A stretch of 22,969 nucleotides of DNA. It comes from a virus. Positions 7,600 to 13,697 of the stretch are shown piece after piece. A model generated the notes under the pieces. That model saw only the letters and a program-made list of their open reading frames with translations. It did not search any database and was not told the origin of the DNA. Position 1 is the first letter of the stretch. The number at the start of each line of letters is the position of its first letter. The position numbers were made by a program, and so were the translations under genes. The stretch covers positions 1 to 22,969 of IMG/VR virus record IMGVR_UViG_3300031857_001472. One strand, given 5' to 3'.

Positions 7600-8221
7600 T
7601 ATAAATTCCGATTTCTTTATTGCCTAAGTGCCTAAGAAAGATTCTTTGACTTGGTAAGAATATCTCAGTTTCTTTATAGTCATTTATCCTAACTAAAAAG
7701 TCCTTAGCTTTTAGTATGGCCTCTTTAATACCTTCCTTATCCAGTTTCAGCTCTCTGTATTCCTCAGGTAGCTTTGTTACTATTTTAATCCAATCTTCGC
7801 CAAAATCTCTTATTAATCCCTGAGTGAACCCTATCGGGTTGCCTGACTTGTAAAGGTTATCAGCTACTGATTGCGAGTATATGTTGTGTAAGTTGAATCT
7901 AAGATGAGGATAAGCTCCTACTGAGTAATAATGCCCAGCTTGGTCGTTTGATTTGTACTTCCTTCCTGAACTTATACAGTTGTGTCCTTCGTCTATTGTG
8001 CGGACTATCTTGTTTATAATTATCTGAAGGTCCTTCCTATAATTAGAGATTGTCTTAGCCGACTCTTTTAATTCTTTTCGTATCTTAACCTTCTCTTTTT
8101 TCTCTGACTTGGCTTTTAACTGATTGTTTAATTCAATCGCACAAGCTGGTGAGCAAACTTGTTGAAGTAATTTTGCTGGTTCAAAAGAGACTTTACAAAA
8201 TTTGCACTTTTTGGGCTTCAT
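7592..8221 (-). CDS. ninG: NinG-like recombination protein
   Basis: This 209-residue protein resembles lambda NinG (Rap), a recombination protein that acts on branched DNA. The N-terminal zinc-binding motif is CKFC (residues 6-9) paired with CSPAC (23-27). After a basic coiled linker comes the family core: DEGHNCISSGRK (78-89), AGHYYSVGAYPHLRFNLHNI (95-114), SQSVADNLYKSGN and RDFGEDWI (138-145). The histidines and aspartates there form the probable metal-dependent nuclease site. The gene follows the SSB-like gene and precedes the sigma-like gene by a short overlap, a common position for phage recombination genes. Confidence 0.9.
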   Translation of the reverse strand: MKPKKCKFCKVSFEPAKLLQQVCSPACAIELNNQLKAKSEKKEKVKIRKELKESAKTISNYRKDLQIIINKIVRTIDEGHNCISSGRKYKSNDQAGHYYSVGAYPHLRFNLHNIYSQSVADNLYKSGNPIGFTQGLIRDFGEDWIKIVTKLPEEYRELKLDKEGIKEAILKAKDFLVRINDYKETEIFLPSQRIFLRHLGNKEIGIYNE

Positions 8222-8223
8222 AG

Positions 8224-8490
8224 TTAAAAGGGAAAGTCAGATTTTGAGTTTTTGTAAGGTTCTGTTGGAGCTGTCTTTTTTAGGTTCTTTGCTGTGCCTA
8301 TGAATTGTCTTGGCTGCTTGGCTTCTCGCTCTTCTTTTGACTGATTCACATAGGCTGTTAAGTCATTGCCGTAGTTGTCAGGTTCTTTTCTTTCAGTTAC
8401 GCAGATTGAAAGGTACTGCTTTCCGTTTTTTGAAGTAAAGATTTTGTCTTTAGGGATGTCGCTTAGACATAAATTGATATTAATTAGCAT
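8224..8490 (-). CDS. SSB-like single-strand DNA-binding protein (small phage type)
   Basis: This 88-residue protein starts with a beta-strand pattern (MLININLCLSDIPKD), then a lysine/aromatic segment SKNGKQYLSICVTERKEPD. It continues with a QSKEEREAKQPRQFIG region and ends in NSKSDFPF. The strand-rich first two thirds plus an acidic-aromatic tip ending Asp-Phe-Pro-Phe look like a small OB-fold SSB, whose tip (DDDIPF in E. coli) recruits replication partners. It is placed between the C5 methyltransferase block and NinG, within the replication and recombination genes, and behind a promoter-like motif (8509-8516). I am confident in the tip resemblance and less so in the fold. Confidence 0.6.
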   Translation of the reverse strand: MLININLCLSDIPKDKIFTSKNGKQYLSICVTERKEPDNYGNDLTAYVNQSKEEREAKQPRQFIGTAKNLKKTAPTEPYKNSKSDFPF

Positions 8491-8508
8491 AAGTGGTTAA
8501 TTGTTATA

Positions 8509-8516
8509 CAAATTTA
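8509..8516 (-). promoter_or_regulatory. Promoter-like -7 motif upstream of the SSB-like gene
   Basis: The minus strand reads TAAATTTG, a full match to the Bacteroidota -7 consensus TAnnTTTG, 19 bases before the ATG at 8490. It is followed by TATAACAAT, very like the bases after the stronger promoter near 16545. I do not see a TTG at the expected -33 distance, so this is a weak candidate. The 75-base gap 8491-8565 also holds the decamer TGTGCAAAAC. Confidence 0.35.
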
Positions 8517-8565
8517 ATTTATTGATTCTGTTTGCTTGTTGCAGTTGTAAACTTGTTTTGCACAT

Positions 8566-8937
8566 TTATAACTCAAGCACATTAATCTTAGTTAATAAAT
8601 CAAAATTCATTTGTTCAAGTTCTGCAATTCTTTCTTTCGCCTCATCTAATTTAGCAAGTGCGTACATCTCGGCAGTTAGCATCTGAGTAATAGTATCGTG
8701 AACTTTATAAAGAATTTTTAGTTTTTCAATCTTAGCGTTCCTAATATTTTCGTTTGGGATTTCGCTTATCTTGTTTTCTGAGTCGTTCAAAAAGTTTTCT
8801 AAGTCTATTACAGCCTGAATCCTTTGAGGTCTTCTCCCTATTCGTCTCTCTATATCTGCCATTGCGTAGTTTGTAAATTCAAAATTAATTTGTCTTTCTT
8901 GTTGAGCTTTCCAGTACTCGTAGCGTTCTAAGTTCAT
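8566..8937 (-). CDS. Coiled-coil phage protein, unknown function
   Basis: I set the start at the ATG at 8937, which forms an ATGA overlap with the methyltransferase stop; a longer reading to 8964 adds nine unrelated residues. The 123-residue product begins MNLERYEYWKAQQERQINF. It has a short basic turn RRIGRRPQR (about 32-40) and is then almost entirely helical, with heptad-like acidic/basic alternation through DEAKERIAELEQMNFDLL at the end. It has no membrane segment or cysteine motif. I do not recognise the family. Coupling to the methyltransferase could suggest a partner role, but that is only context. Confidence 0.7.
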   Translation of the reverse strand: MNLERYEYWKAQQERQINFEFTNYAMADIERRIGRRPQRIQAVIDLENFLNDSENKISEIPNENIRNAKIEKLKILYKVHDTITQMLTAEMYALAKLDEAKERIAELEQMNFDLLTKINVLEL

Positions 8938-10055
8938 AGTTTTAAGTAGTTTAATATGTGGCAAATTACATCAATTGTCCATCCGTTACCAAGCATCTTA
9001 TACCTTTGGCTATCGCTTACGCAACTGGTGTAGTTGTCTTCAACGGTTTGTAGGCGTTCGCATTCAATAGGTGTTAATCTGCGGATTCGTGAGTTAATCA
9101 TTGCAAGTGCATTACCACTTAATCCATTTTCTGAACCTAAACAAAGAGTCGGACTTTTACCATTTTCTCTTGGCCTAAATCCTTCATCAAATCTAAAATC
9201 CATTGGGACTATCTCAACCTCATTACTGATACTTGGTTGCATATTGTGAACTATTACTGAATTATCAGTAGGATCTAAAGATGCGTTTGCTCTTAAACAC
9301 GATGCTTTTTTATCTCCAATTGTAGGATTAAAAATAAACCCAGTTCCTTTTTCAATGTGCCTTTCTTTATGCCTTTCAAATCCTTGTATCATTTTCTCAC
9401 TCAAAAAATACTTTTCATCTACTTGACTTTCTAAAATATCTTTCAGTAAAATTCCTTTATCCTTTGGCTGCTCAATAATAGATTCTAAATCCCCGAACAA
9501 TCCAGCAGGTTTTAATCCTATGTTTGTCCAATAGATTCTCTTGCGATTCTGAGCTGAGACCAAAGCCGAGTTAATGTGAATGCCTTTTACTCCTATTGCT
9601 CTGCTTAAAACTAATTCCCACTTTTCGCCCATCTCAACATTTTCAAGTATAAAATAAACATTTGGGTTTTTAATTCTAAGCTCGTTTAATAGTCTCATAT
9701 ACTCCCAAAACAAATAAGACTGTCCCTCAAATTCAAAGCCTTCAGATTTTAGCTCTAAATAGTGTTCAAGTGTTAGTATCTGTTGCTCATCTTTGGTAGA
9801 CATTCCTTTTCTTTTACCTGCAAAACTAAATGACTGACAAGGTGAGCCACCCAGTAGTAAGTCTATTTTAGGTAATGAATAACCATCTACATTAATAACT
9901 GACCCTAACTGAATCGTGTTTGGGTAATTGTGTTGAGTTACTTTAATCGCGTGTTTGTCAATTTCACTCGCAAAGTAGTTCGTGACTTCAAAGCCACATC
10001 GGTTGAGTGCTTGTTGACCGCAGCTCATTCCGTCAAATAAAGATAAAATATTCAT
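8934..10055 (-). CDS. DNA (cytosine-5-)-methyltransferase
   Basis: This 373-residue enzyme should transfer a methyl group from S-adenosylmethionine to carbon 5 of cytosine in DNA. The ordered C5 motifs are all visible: motif I LSLFDGMSCGQQAL (4-17, SAM binding), motif IV GGSPCQSFSFAG (69-80, catalytic C73), motif VI ENVEM (138-142), motif VIII QNRKRIYW (169-176), motif IX RRLTPIECERLQT (325-337) and motif X GNGWTIDVI (356-364). The variable target-recognition region lies about 180-320. The FDGMSCG form of motif I is typical of many phage C5 enzymes. There is no adjacent restriction endonuclease, so it is best read as an orphan that protects phage DNA from host restriction. It lies between the helicase and SSB-like genes. 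Confidence 0.95.
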   Translation of the reverse strand: MNILSLFDGMSCGQQALNRCGFEVTNYFASEIDKHAIKVTQHNYPNTIQLGSVINVDGYSLPKIDLLLGGSPCQSFSFAGKRKGMSTKDEQQILTLEHYLELKSEGFEFEGQSYLFWEYMRLLNELRIKNPNVYFILENVEMGEKWELVLSRAIGVKGIHINSALVSAQNRKRIYWTNIGLKPAGLFGDLESIIEQPKDKGILLKDILESQVDEKYFLSEKMIQGFERHKERHIEKGTGFIFNPTIGDKKASCLRANASLDPTDNSVIVHNMQPSISNEVEIVPMDFRFDEGFRPRENGKSPTLCLGSENGLSGNALAMINSRIRRLTPIECERLQTVEDNYTSCVSDSQRYKMLGNGWTIDVICHILNYLKL

Positions 10056-10056
10056 A

Positions 10057-10974
10057 TTAAAATGGTGTATTTATTTGTAGTCCGTTGAATGGTGTATCTA
10101 AGTATAATCGTTCTCCGTGATTCTCGTAATAGGCATTTTTGAACACATCAAAGGTAAGTCTTGCCGTTCCTTTCTCTCCTTCTGCTCTCTTCTTTATTTT
10201 CCTGACTATTATCTGAGCCTCACTTGACTGCCTCCAGCCTTCTCCGTGTTCTTCATAGTCTCGGTGAACGCAAATTAAGTTTAAAGCTTTTGCATACCAA
10301 ACACTACCGCCTTCAATCTCGTCAGGTCTTGGAGCTGGAGGGTACTTATCGCCTCCTCTCATATCAGGATTCCTTGCGTGAGCTACTATGAAATTATGAG
10401 TATTGTTTTTTCTTGCGTGTCTGTTGACTCTCGGCAGTTGTTGTTTAAGGTATTCGCTTATCGTATTGGTGTACTTGTGTTCTATATCGTTCCAATTGTC
10501 TACTGAGCTTGAGAAAATTCCGTAGTCTTTTATAGCCTCATCTGTAAGCTCCAGCCACTCATCAAAATCAAGTCCTTTCTCATCTACATCAATTACTTTA
10601 AAATAGTCAGTTACGAATGGCATTACGCTATAAAGCTCCTTTTCTGTTATTTGGTAGTTAATACTTCGTTTGTCAAAAGTTTTACCAGTCAAGCAGTGAA
10701 TTATCTCTGCGTATATTTCGTAAGCAGAACCAGTTTCAGGTGTATAGATTAAACACTTTTTATTGTGCCGAGTTGCAAGTGCGCATAGTGATTGAATTAA
10801 GAACTGAGATTTACCACTTGTCGGATGTCCGTAAATAATTGTTGACCTACCTTCTTTGATTGAATAGAGCTTATCCAAAGTAGGAAAGCCTATTTTTAAC
10901 CCAGCATTCTGTCCAAATTTATGGAGATGAAATATTTGTTCTTGTAGCTCGTTAGCTTGTATTATCTTTCCCAT
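10057..10974 (-). CDS. DnaB-like replicative helicase (RecA-fold ATPase)
   Basis: The start is the ATG at 10974 (MGKIIQANELQ); the longer reading begins at a TTG that overlaps the previous gene. The 305-residue protein keeps only the RecA-like core of replicative helicases. A lead-in LKIGFPTLDKLYSIKEG is followed by Walker A GHPTSGKS (49-56) and a Walker B-like strand GIFSSSVDNW (D159). Motif H3-like AHAR lies at about 198-201, and a late EIEGGSVWYAKALNLICVHR segment resembles the DNA-binding and arginine-finger region of DnaB and Twinkle. The usual DnaB N-terminal domain is absent, as in many small phage helicases. It lies next to the replisome-organiser-like gene, which probably loads it. 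Confidence 0.88.
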   Translation of the reverse strand: MGKIIQANELQEQIFHLHKFGQNAGLKIGFPTLDKLYSIKEGRSTIIYGHPTSGKSQFLIQSLCALATRHNKKCLIYTPETGSAYEIYAEIIHCLTGKTFDKRSINYQITEKELYSVMPFVTDYFKVIDVDEKGLDFDEWLELTDEAIKDYGIFSSSVDNWNDIEHKYTNTISEYLKQQLPRVNRHARKNNTHNFIVAHARNPDMRGGDKYPPAPRPDEIEGGSVWYAKALNLICVHRDYEEHGEGWRQSSEAQIIVRKIKKRAEGEKGTARLTFDVFKNAYYENHGERLYLDTPFNGLQINTPF

Positions 10975-10976
10975 AA

Positions 10977-11585
10977 TTACCAAATTACTTTAGATGGGTC
11001 AAAAGGTTTAGGCGCATTTTTTAGTACTGGTTTATCAATTCTTAGTATCCATCCAGCGACTGCGTGTTCTACTGACTTCATTTCATTTTTGCCTACCATC
11101 CAAAAATTAGATGAATAGTAGTTAAAGAATTTCTCAGCCTCTTTTAAAATAAATTCTCTATTCCATTCAGATTCTTTTTTAGAAATAAAAATAGATTGGA
11201 TATTCTCTATACTCTTATCTATTACATTTACATTAACATTAACATTAACAGCTTCGTTTGCTTCAGTTTGCTTCGTTATTGAAGCATTTGCTTCGTTTTG
11301 CTTCATTTTGCTTCGTCTTGCTTCACCACTTTTGATACCTCCTAATCTCCCTGAGTTAGAACGATTTGGCTTAATCTCGTTATTCCACTTTTCTAAATCT
11401 CTTTTAAGTTGTTGTTTAATTGGTTCAAATGTTAGCTCAATAATTAAATCATTTGCTACTGGGTTTTGGTCATTAACATAACGCAAAATGTGTTTAAATA
11501 ATTCACCAGCTTTTTCATTTGGCATCTTTTCCATTGTGTGTATCAAATCAGCATACAGCACAAAACTCTTTTTACCTTCTGCCAT
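10977..11585 (-). CDS. Replisome-organiser-like replication protein (DUF6291-like)
   Basis: This 202-residue protein has a conserved-looking N-terminal domain beginning KSFVLYADLIHTMEKMPNEK and continuing GELFKHILRYVND (about 6-65). A basic segment (RSNSGRLGGIKSGEARR, 75-91) follows, then a low-complexity linker (about 92-122) with a VNVNVNVNV stretch, and a C-terminal domain (about 130-202, ending PFDPSKVIW). The N-terminal part fits DUF6291, found in Bacteroidota phages beside helicases. The domain-linker-domain build and position directly before a DnaB-like helicase resemble initiators such as lambda O. The linker-coding DNA contains a 10-bp iteron array (11255-11324) and AT-rich hexamers (11221-11250), so the replication origin may lie inside this gene. 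The family name is from memory; the initiator role is inferred. Confidence 0.75.
   Translation of the reverse strand: MAEGKKSFVLYADLIHTMEKMPNEKAGELFKHILRYVNDQNPVANDLIIELTFEPIKQQLKRDLEKWNNEIKPNRSNSGRLGGIKSGEARRSKMKQNEANASITKQTEANEAVNVNVNVNVIDKSIENIQSIFISKKESEWNREFILKEAEKFFNYYSSNFWMVGKNEMKSVEHAVAGWILRIDKPVLKNAPKPFDPSKVIW
11221..11250 (-). repeat. AT-rich hexamer repeat (TTAATG) next to the iterons
   Basis: On the minus strand TTAATG recurs in tandem, with the last copies degenerating to TAAATG. It encodes the VNVNVNVNV linker. The period is a multiple of three, so it could be protein-driven. It directly adjoins the iteron array and is the most AT-rich, easily melted part, as expected of a DNA unwinding element. 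Confidence 0.7.
11255..11324 (-). repeat. 10-bp iteron array inside the replication gene (candidate origin)
   Basis: Reading the minus strand from 11324, seven consecutive 10-base units follow the form GAAGCAA(A/G)NN. Six begin exactly GAAGCAA. The fifth (11275-11284) has lost the 5' half but keeps the register. The period is 10 bases, not a multiple of 3, so the pattern cannot arise from simple codon repetition; the protein shows it only as a 10-residue superperiod (EAR... EAN... EAN). Spacing of about one helical turn puts every copy on the same DNA face, as in iterons bound by initiator proteins. Confidence 0.75.
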
Positions 11586-11587
11586 AA

Positions 11588-11788
11588 TTAATCCTCCAAA
11601 AATGAAATTTGTTTTCTAATTTCTCTTGAAAGTTTAATTGCAGTTGACTTGTCTAAGCAAACATACCTTAGTTGTGAATCGTCATCTTCAAATTGATTGA
11701 TTGTAATGTTTAAGGTATTGTTAGGACCAGCATAAACATTTAAAACAGATTCATTTTTTTCGCTAATAAATCTAATTTGTATAGCCAT
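11588..11788 (-). CDS. Small conserved phage protein, unknown function
   Basis: This 66-residue soluble protein has two predicted strands (IQIRFISEKNESVLNVYAG and TLNITINQFEDDD), then RYVCLDKSTAIKLSREIRKQ and an acidic end. The pattern of two beta hairpins followed by an L/S-x-D/K-x-A-x-x-L helix recurs in small early proteins of Bacteroidota phages, without a known role. It is the first gene after the structured leader at 11806-11890 and lies two bases from the replisome-organiser-like gene, so it should head that transcription unit. Confidence 0.75.
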   Translation of the reverse strand: MAIQIRFISEKNESVLNVYAGPNNTLNITINQFEDDDSQLRYVCLDKSTAIKLSREIRKQISFLED

Positions 11789-11805
11789 AAATTTTGTAAT
11801 CAGAT

Positions 11806-11822
11806 ACGCTCCGATTAAGCGT
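11806..11822 (-). other. Short hairpin next to the structured leader
   Basis: ACGCT (11806-11810) pairs with AGCGT (11818-11822) around a seven-base loop. The loop region on the minus strand carries AATCGG, complementary to CCGATT at the start of the larger hairpin (11833-11888), so the two stems could exchange partners. Confidence 0.45.
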
Positions 11823-11823
11823 T

Positions 11824-11888
11824 AAATAAAAAGCCGACCAACTAAAGATTCGCAAGGGTAAGGACCACCCAATCTTTAATCAATCGGC
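11824..11888 (-). terminator. Structured RNA element with terminator-like end
   Basis: On the minus strand an outer stem GCCGA/TCGGC (11884-11888 with 11833-11837) encloses an internal loop and a seven-pair stem AAAGATT/AATCTTT (11871-11877... with 11844-11850). A small GGGT/ACCC stem (11867-11870 with 11856-11859) closes the apex. The outer stem is followed at once by TTTTTATTT (11832-11824), so it can act as an intrinsic terminator or attenuator. The sequence lies in a 202-base gap without a gene (11789-11990), about 40 bases after a promoter-like motif. It could therefore be the 3' end of a small RNA or a regulatory leader for the replication genes. Confidence 0.6.
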
Positions 11889-11932
11889 AATAATTTCTTT
11901 TTTAATGTCCTTTTTTGGCTGCGAAACCGATA

Positions 11933-11960
11933 CAATTATAAGTTGTTATATAAGTAACAA
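11933..11960 (-). promoter_or_regulatory. Promoter-like motif upstream of the structured leader
   Basis: The minus strand has TTG (11958-11960), then 17 bases, then TATAATTG (11933-11940), one mismatch from the Bacteroidota -7 consensus TAnnTTTG. Initiation about 7 bases on would give a leader of about 140 bases before the ATG at 11788. The decamer TGTGCAAAAC, also found near 8560, lies just upstream (about 11967-11980). Confidence 0.45.
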
Positions 11961-11990
11961 AAACAGAAGTTTTGCACATTATAACGGACT

Positions 11991-12251
11991 TTATAACTGA
12001 TAGAACTTAGCTAATTCTCTACTTGCCTTATTCGGTTTAAGCTTATAGCTCATAAACTTACCAGCCGTTCCGAACTTGGTTTTAAAGTGTTTTACTTCGC
12101 CTGAAATGTTGCAGCCATTCTCTCTGAATTCGTGTACTCGTGTGGCTAATTTCATTGAACCAGTAGCTTTAAAAGCTTTGATTAAGTCAATCTCCTGACC
12201 GCTTAATAATAGGCTGAAAATTGCAGCCTTTTGTGATTTGATTTTTTTCAT
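11991..12251 (-). CDS. Helix-turn-helix protein (winged-helix type)
   Basis: This 86-residue basic protein begins MKKIKSQKAAIFSLLLSGQE. The pattern DLIKAFKATGSMKLATRVHEFRE, with a following turn before NISGEVKHFKTKFG, matches small phage HTH proteins of the HTH_39 type. There a helix-turn-helix (about 20-45) is followed by a beta wing carrying basic residues. It is the last gene of the 12.2-14.3 kb block and ends just before the non-coding leader, so it could regulate that region, but that is inference from position. Its start overlaps the upstream stop as ATGA. Confidence 0.7.
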   Translation of the reverse strand: MKKIKSQKAAIFSLLLSGQEIDLIKAFKATGSMKLATRVHEFRENGCNISGEVKHFKTKFGTAGKFMSYKLKPNKASRELAKFYQL

Positions 12252-12460
12252 AATTTTTCTATTTCTTGTTTAACTTGATTCCAGTATTCACATCGTTTTG
12301 CGTCTTGCGGATAGTGTTCTTTAATAATCTCATCTACTGCGATTAAAGCACATTGTTTGGCATTATTTACATTATCCATCCATCCATTTAATTCATCCCA
12401 ATCTTTTGTAAATGGAATAAATTTATCAATTAACTCGTTTGCTTTGTTTTCTGCTGTCAT
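12248..12460 (-). CDS. Small conserved phage protein, unknown function
   Basis: This 70-residue, helical, soluble protein has an N-terminal KANELIDKFIPF segment, a central AKQCALIAVDEIIKEHY helix (about 34-50) and an ending EYWNQVKQEIEKL. I have the impression of frequent Bacteroidota phage proteins with the same N-term, the KQCALI-VDEII motif and the W-x-x-V-K-x-E-I-x-x-L end, always of unknown function. Start and stop overlap neighbouring genes as ATGA. Confidence 0.75.
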   Translation of the reverse strand: MTAENKANELIDKFIPFTKDWDELNGWMDNVNNAKQCALIAVDEIIKEHYPQDAKRCEYWNQVKQEIEKL

Positions 12461-12849
12461 TTTATAAGGTGTTGATATTGGTTAAAAAGATTCATAAAGT
12501 ATTTATTTTTAACTTCAAGTTGTCCTTGCACATACTCTCTGCTGTGAATGATGGTTGAATGGTCCTTACCACCAAATACAAATCCGATTTCTTTAAGGCT
12601 ACCTGACTGGTTAGTATAGGCTATGTATCTACCGATGTGCTTTATCTCAATTAGTTCTCGTTTGCGACTCTTACCAGTTATGTCATTATAACTATAACCA
12701 CTAATTGTGCAAAGCTCGTAGATTAGATTCTCAATAGCATTCATATTGTCCTTGTCTTTTGAGTCTTGGATATATGCTGCCCATTCTGCAAGAGTATTGA
12801 ACTCGTATTTTTTTGCTAAGTGTTTTAAAAAAGGGTTGTCAAATTTCAT
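12457..12849 (-). CDS. Stand-alone DnaA domain IV-like protein
   Basis: This 130-residue protein carries the DNA-binding part of the chromosomal initiator DnaA without the AAA+ domain. Residues about 38-108 include SRKRELIEIKHIGRYIAYTN (61-80), SLKEIGFVFGGKDHSTIIHS (84-103) and a final helix. The GG-(K/R)-DH-(S/T)-T-I-x-H signature is the DnaA-box-recognition helix region of domain IV, and the R-K-R-x-L block matches the preceding helix. A short N-terminal segment (1-36) is unlike DnaA. Phages use such proteins for origin binding or to interfere with host DnaA; which applies here cannot be told. It overlaps the next gene by four bases. Confidence 0.85.
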   Translation of the reverse strand: MKFDNPFLKHLAKKYEFNTLAEWAAYIQDSKDKDNMNAIENLIYELCTISGYSYNDITGKSRKRELIEIKHIGRYIAYTNQSGSLKEIGFVFGGKDHSTIIHSREYVQGQLEVKNKYFMNLFNQYQHLIK

Positions 12850-12850
12850 T

Positions 12851-13285
12851 TTAGTTTTTTATAAAAGTGCCGTTAATAGTTTTTCCTTTTCTGTCATTAA
12901 TTTCAAGCCAAGCTACTTCCAGGCATTGCACTAAATCCAATCCGTTGAAAAAACAAGCATCGTTTAGAAAGTTCATTGCTGAAGGATTAACGAAATAAGG
13001 TCCTACTCGCCTAACTACATTGTGTAAATTGATAAATCCGATTGGTTTATAGGTGTCGCTCAGTTCTTGGCTGTTTCCTATCTGCTCTCCAAGTATTATC
13101 ATAGTAACTGCAATATCCCCAAATCCGTCAATTACTCCAGCAGAATCGTCTTTTAACAAAGCCTTAGCTGTTTCGCCTACTTCTTCTAAGAATTTAAGGT
13201 ATTGATTAGTAGAGTTCTCTCTTTTGATTAACTCTCGTTCGTTAGCCCAGTCAATGATCAGGCTTTTTAGTTCGTTATAGTTCAT
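12851..13285 (-). CDS. MazG-like nucleotide pyrophosphohydrolase
   Basis: This 144-residue protein fits the all-alpha NTP pyrophosphatase (MazG/dUTPase-2-like) superfamily, which hydrolyses nucleoside triphosphates, sometimes ppGpp-related. The helical pair carries NQYLKFLEEVGETAKALL (27-44), with the EExxE metal ligands at E34, E35 and E38. The second, VIDGFGDIAVTMIILGEQ (51-68), has D53 and D57 in place of the usual ExxD. The N-terminal IIDWANERELI segment is common in phage members. The C-terminal half (about 75-144) is an extra helical region. It starts at an ATGA overlap with the upstream gene. In phages it is thought to adjust nucleotide pools or host stress signals. Confidence 0.8.
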   Translation of the reverse strand: MNYNELKSLIIDWANERELIKRENSTNQYLKFLEEVGETAKALLKDDSAGVIDGFGDIAVTMIILGEQIGNSQELSDTYKPIGFINLHNVVRRVGPYFVNPSAMNFLNDACFFNGLDLVQCLEVAWLEINDRKGKTINGTFIKN

Positions 13286-13530
13286 TTGTTAAATGTTTTA
13301 TTATAATAATCTATTGAATCTTGATACATAACATCATTCTTATGTATACCATCTGCATAACCTTCTCCATAAGCATCATCTACCTCCTCCTTGTGCATTT
13401 CTTTGGCTTCTTTTAAAATAGCATACCAATTTAATTTATCCTTTGGAGTATCCCATAACTTTTGGAATAACCACTCTACACTACTTATCATTTTGTTGGC
13501 TTCACCGATATGATTTTTTTTATTGCTCAT
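13282..13530 (-). CDS. Small acidic phage protein, unknown function
   Basis: This 82-residue soluble protein has a helical first half (MISSVEWLFQKLWDTPKD), a linker, and KEAKEMHKEEVDDAYGEGYAD with a glycine-acid turn. It ends in a tyrosine-rich helix. It overlaps the next gene as ATGA and the previous one by 11 bases. I see nothing that gives a function. Confidence 0.7.
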   Translation of the reverse strand: MSNKKNHIGEANKMISSVEWLFQKLWDTPKDKLNWYAILKEAKEMHKEEVDDAYGEGYADGIHKNDVMYQDSIDYYNKTFNK

Positions 13531-13696
13531 TGTTTGGGTTGATTAGTGATTTCATAATTCGGATTCCTTCCTGAATGCCTTGCTGTTTAGCTAACTCTAA
13601 TTCAAGTTGTCTAAGTCTTTCAGCTCCAGCTACTATCTCAGGCGTAGCTTGTTGGCTTATAGTTAAAGCCTCTAATAAAAATTGGATTGATGTCAT
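13520..13696 (-). CDS. Small helical phage protein, unknown function
   Basis: A 58-codon frame runs from the ATG at 13696 to the TAA at 13520-13522, filling the space between the YqaJ-like gene and the 82-residue gene. The product starts MTSIQFLLEALTISQQATPE and continues as a helix with RLRQLELELAKQQGIQEGIR. It starts two bases after the preceding stop and overlaps the next start by 11 bases, the same packing as its neighbours. Function is unknown. Confidence 0.6.
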   Translation of the reverse strand: MTSIQFLLEALTISQQATPEIVAGAERLRQLELELAKQQGIQEGIRIMKSLINPNNEQ

Positions 13697-13697
13697 T

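Noticed and set aside
4073-10055. DNA glucosylation system combining the C5 methyltransferase with the glycosyltransferases (T4-like hypermodification)
   Set aside because: T4-like glucosylation needs a hydroxymethyl-cytosine source. No hydroxymethylase or TET/JBP-like oxygenase is visible, and the glycosyltransferases look like surface-glycan types, so I do not claim it.
8934-10055. Restriction-modification system
   Set aside because: No endonuclease gene with a matching position was found. The YqaJ-like nuclease and the HNH protein are separate recombination and mobile functions.
11221-11324. Possible CRISPR-like repeat array
   Set aside because: Units of 6 and 10 bases without spacers inside a coding frame do not fit CRISPR architecture, and no cas genes are present.
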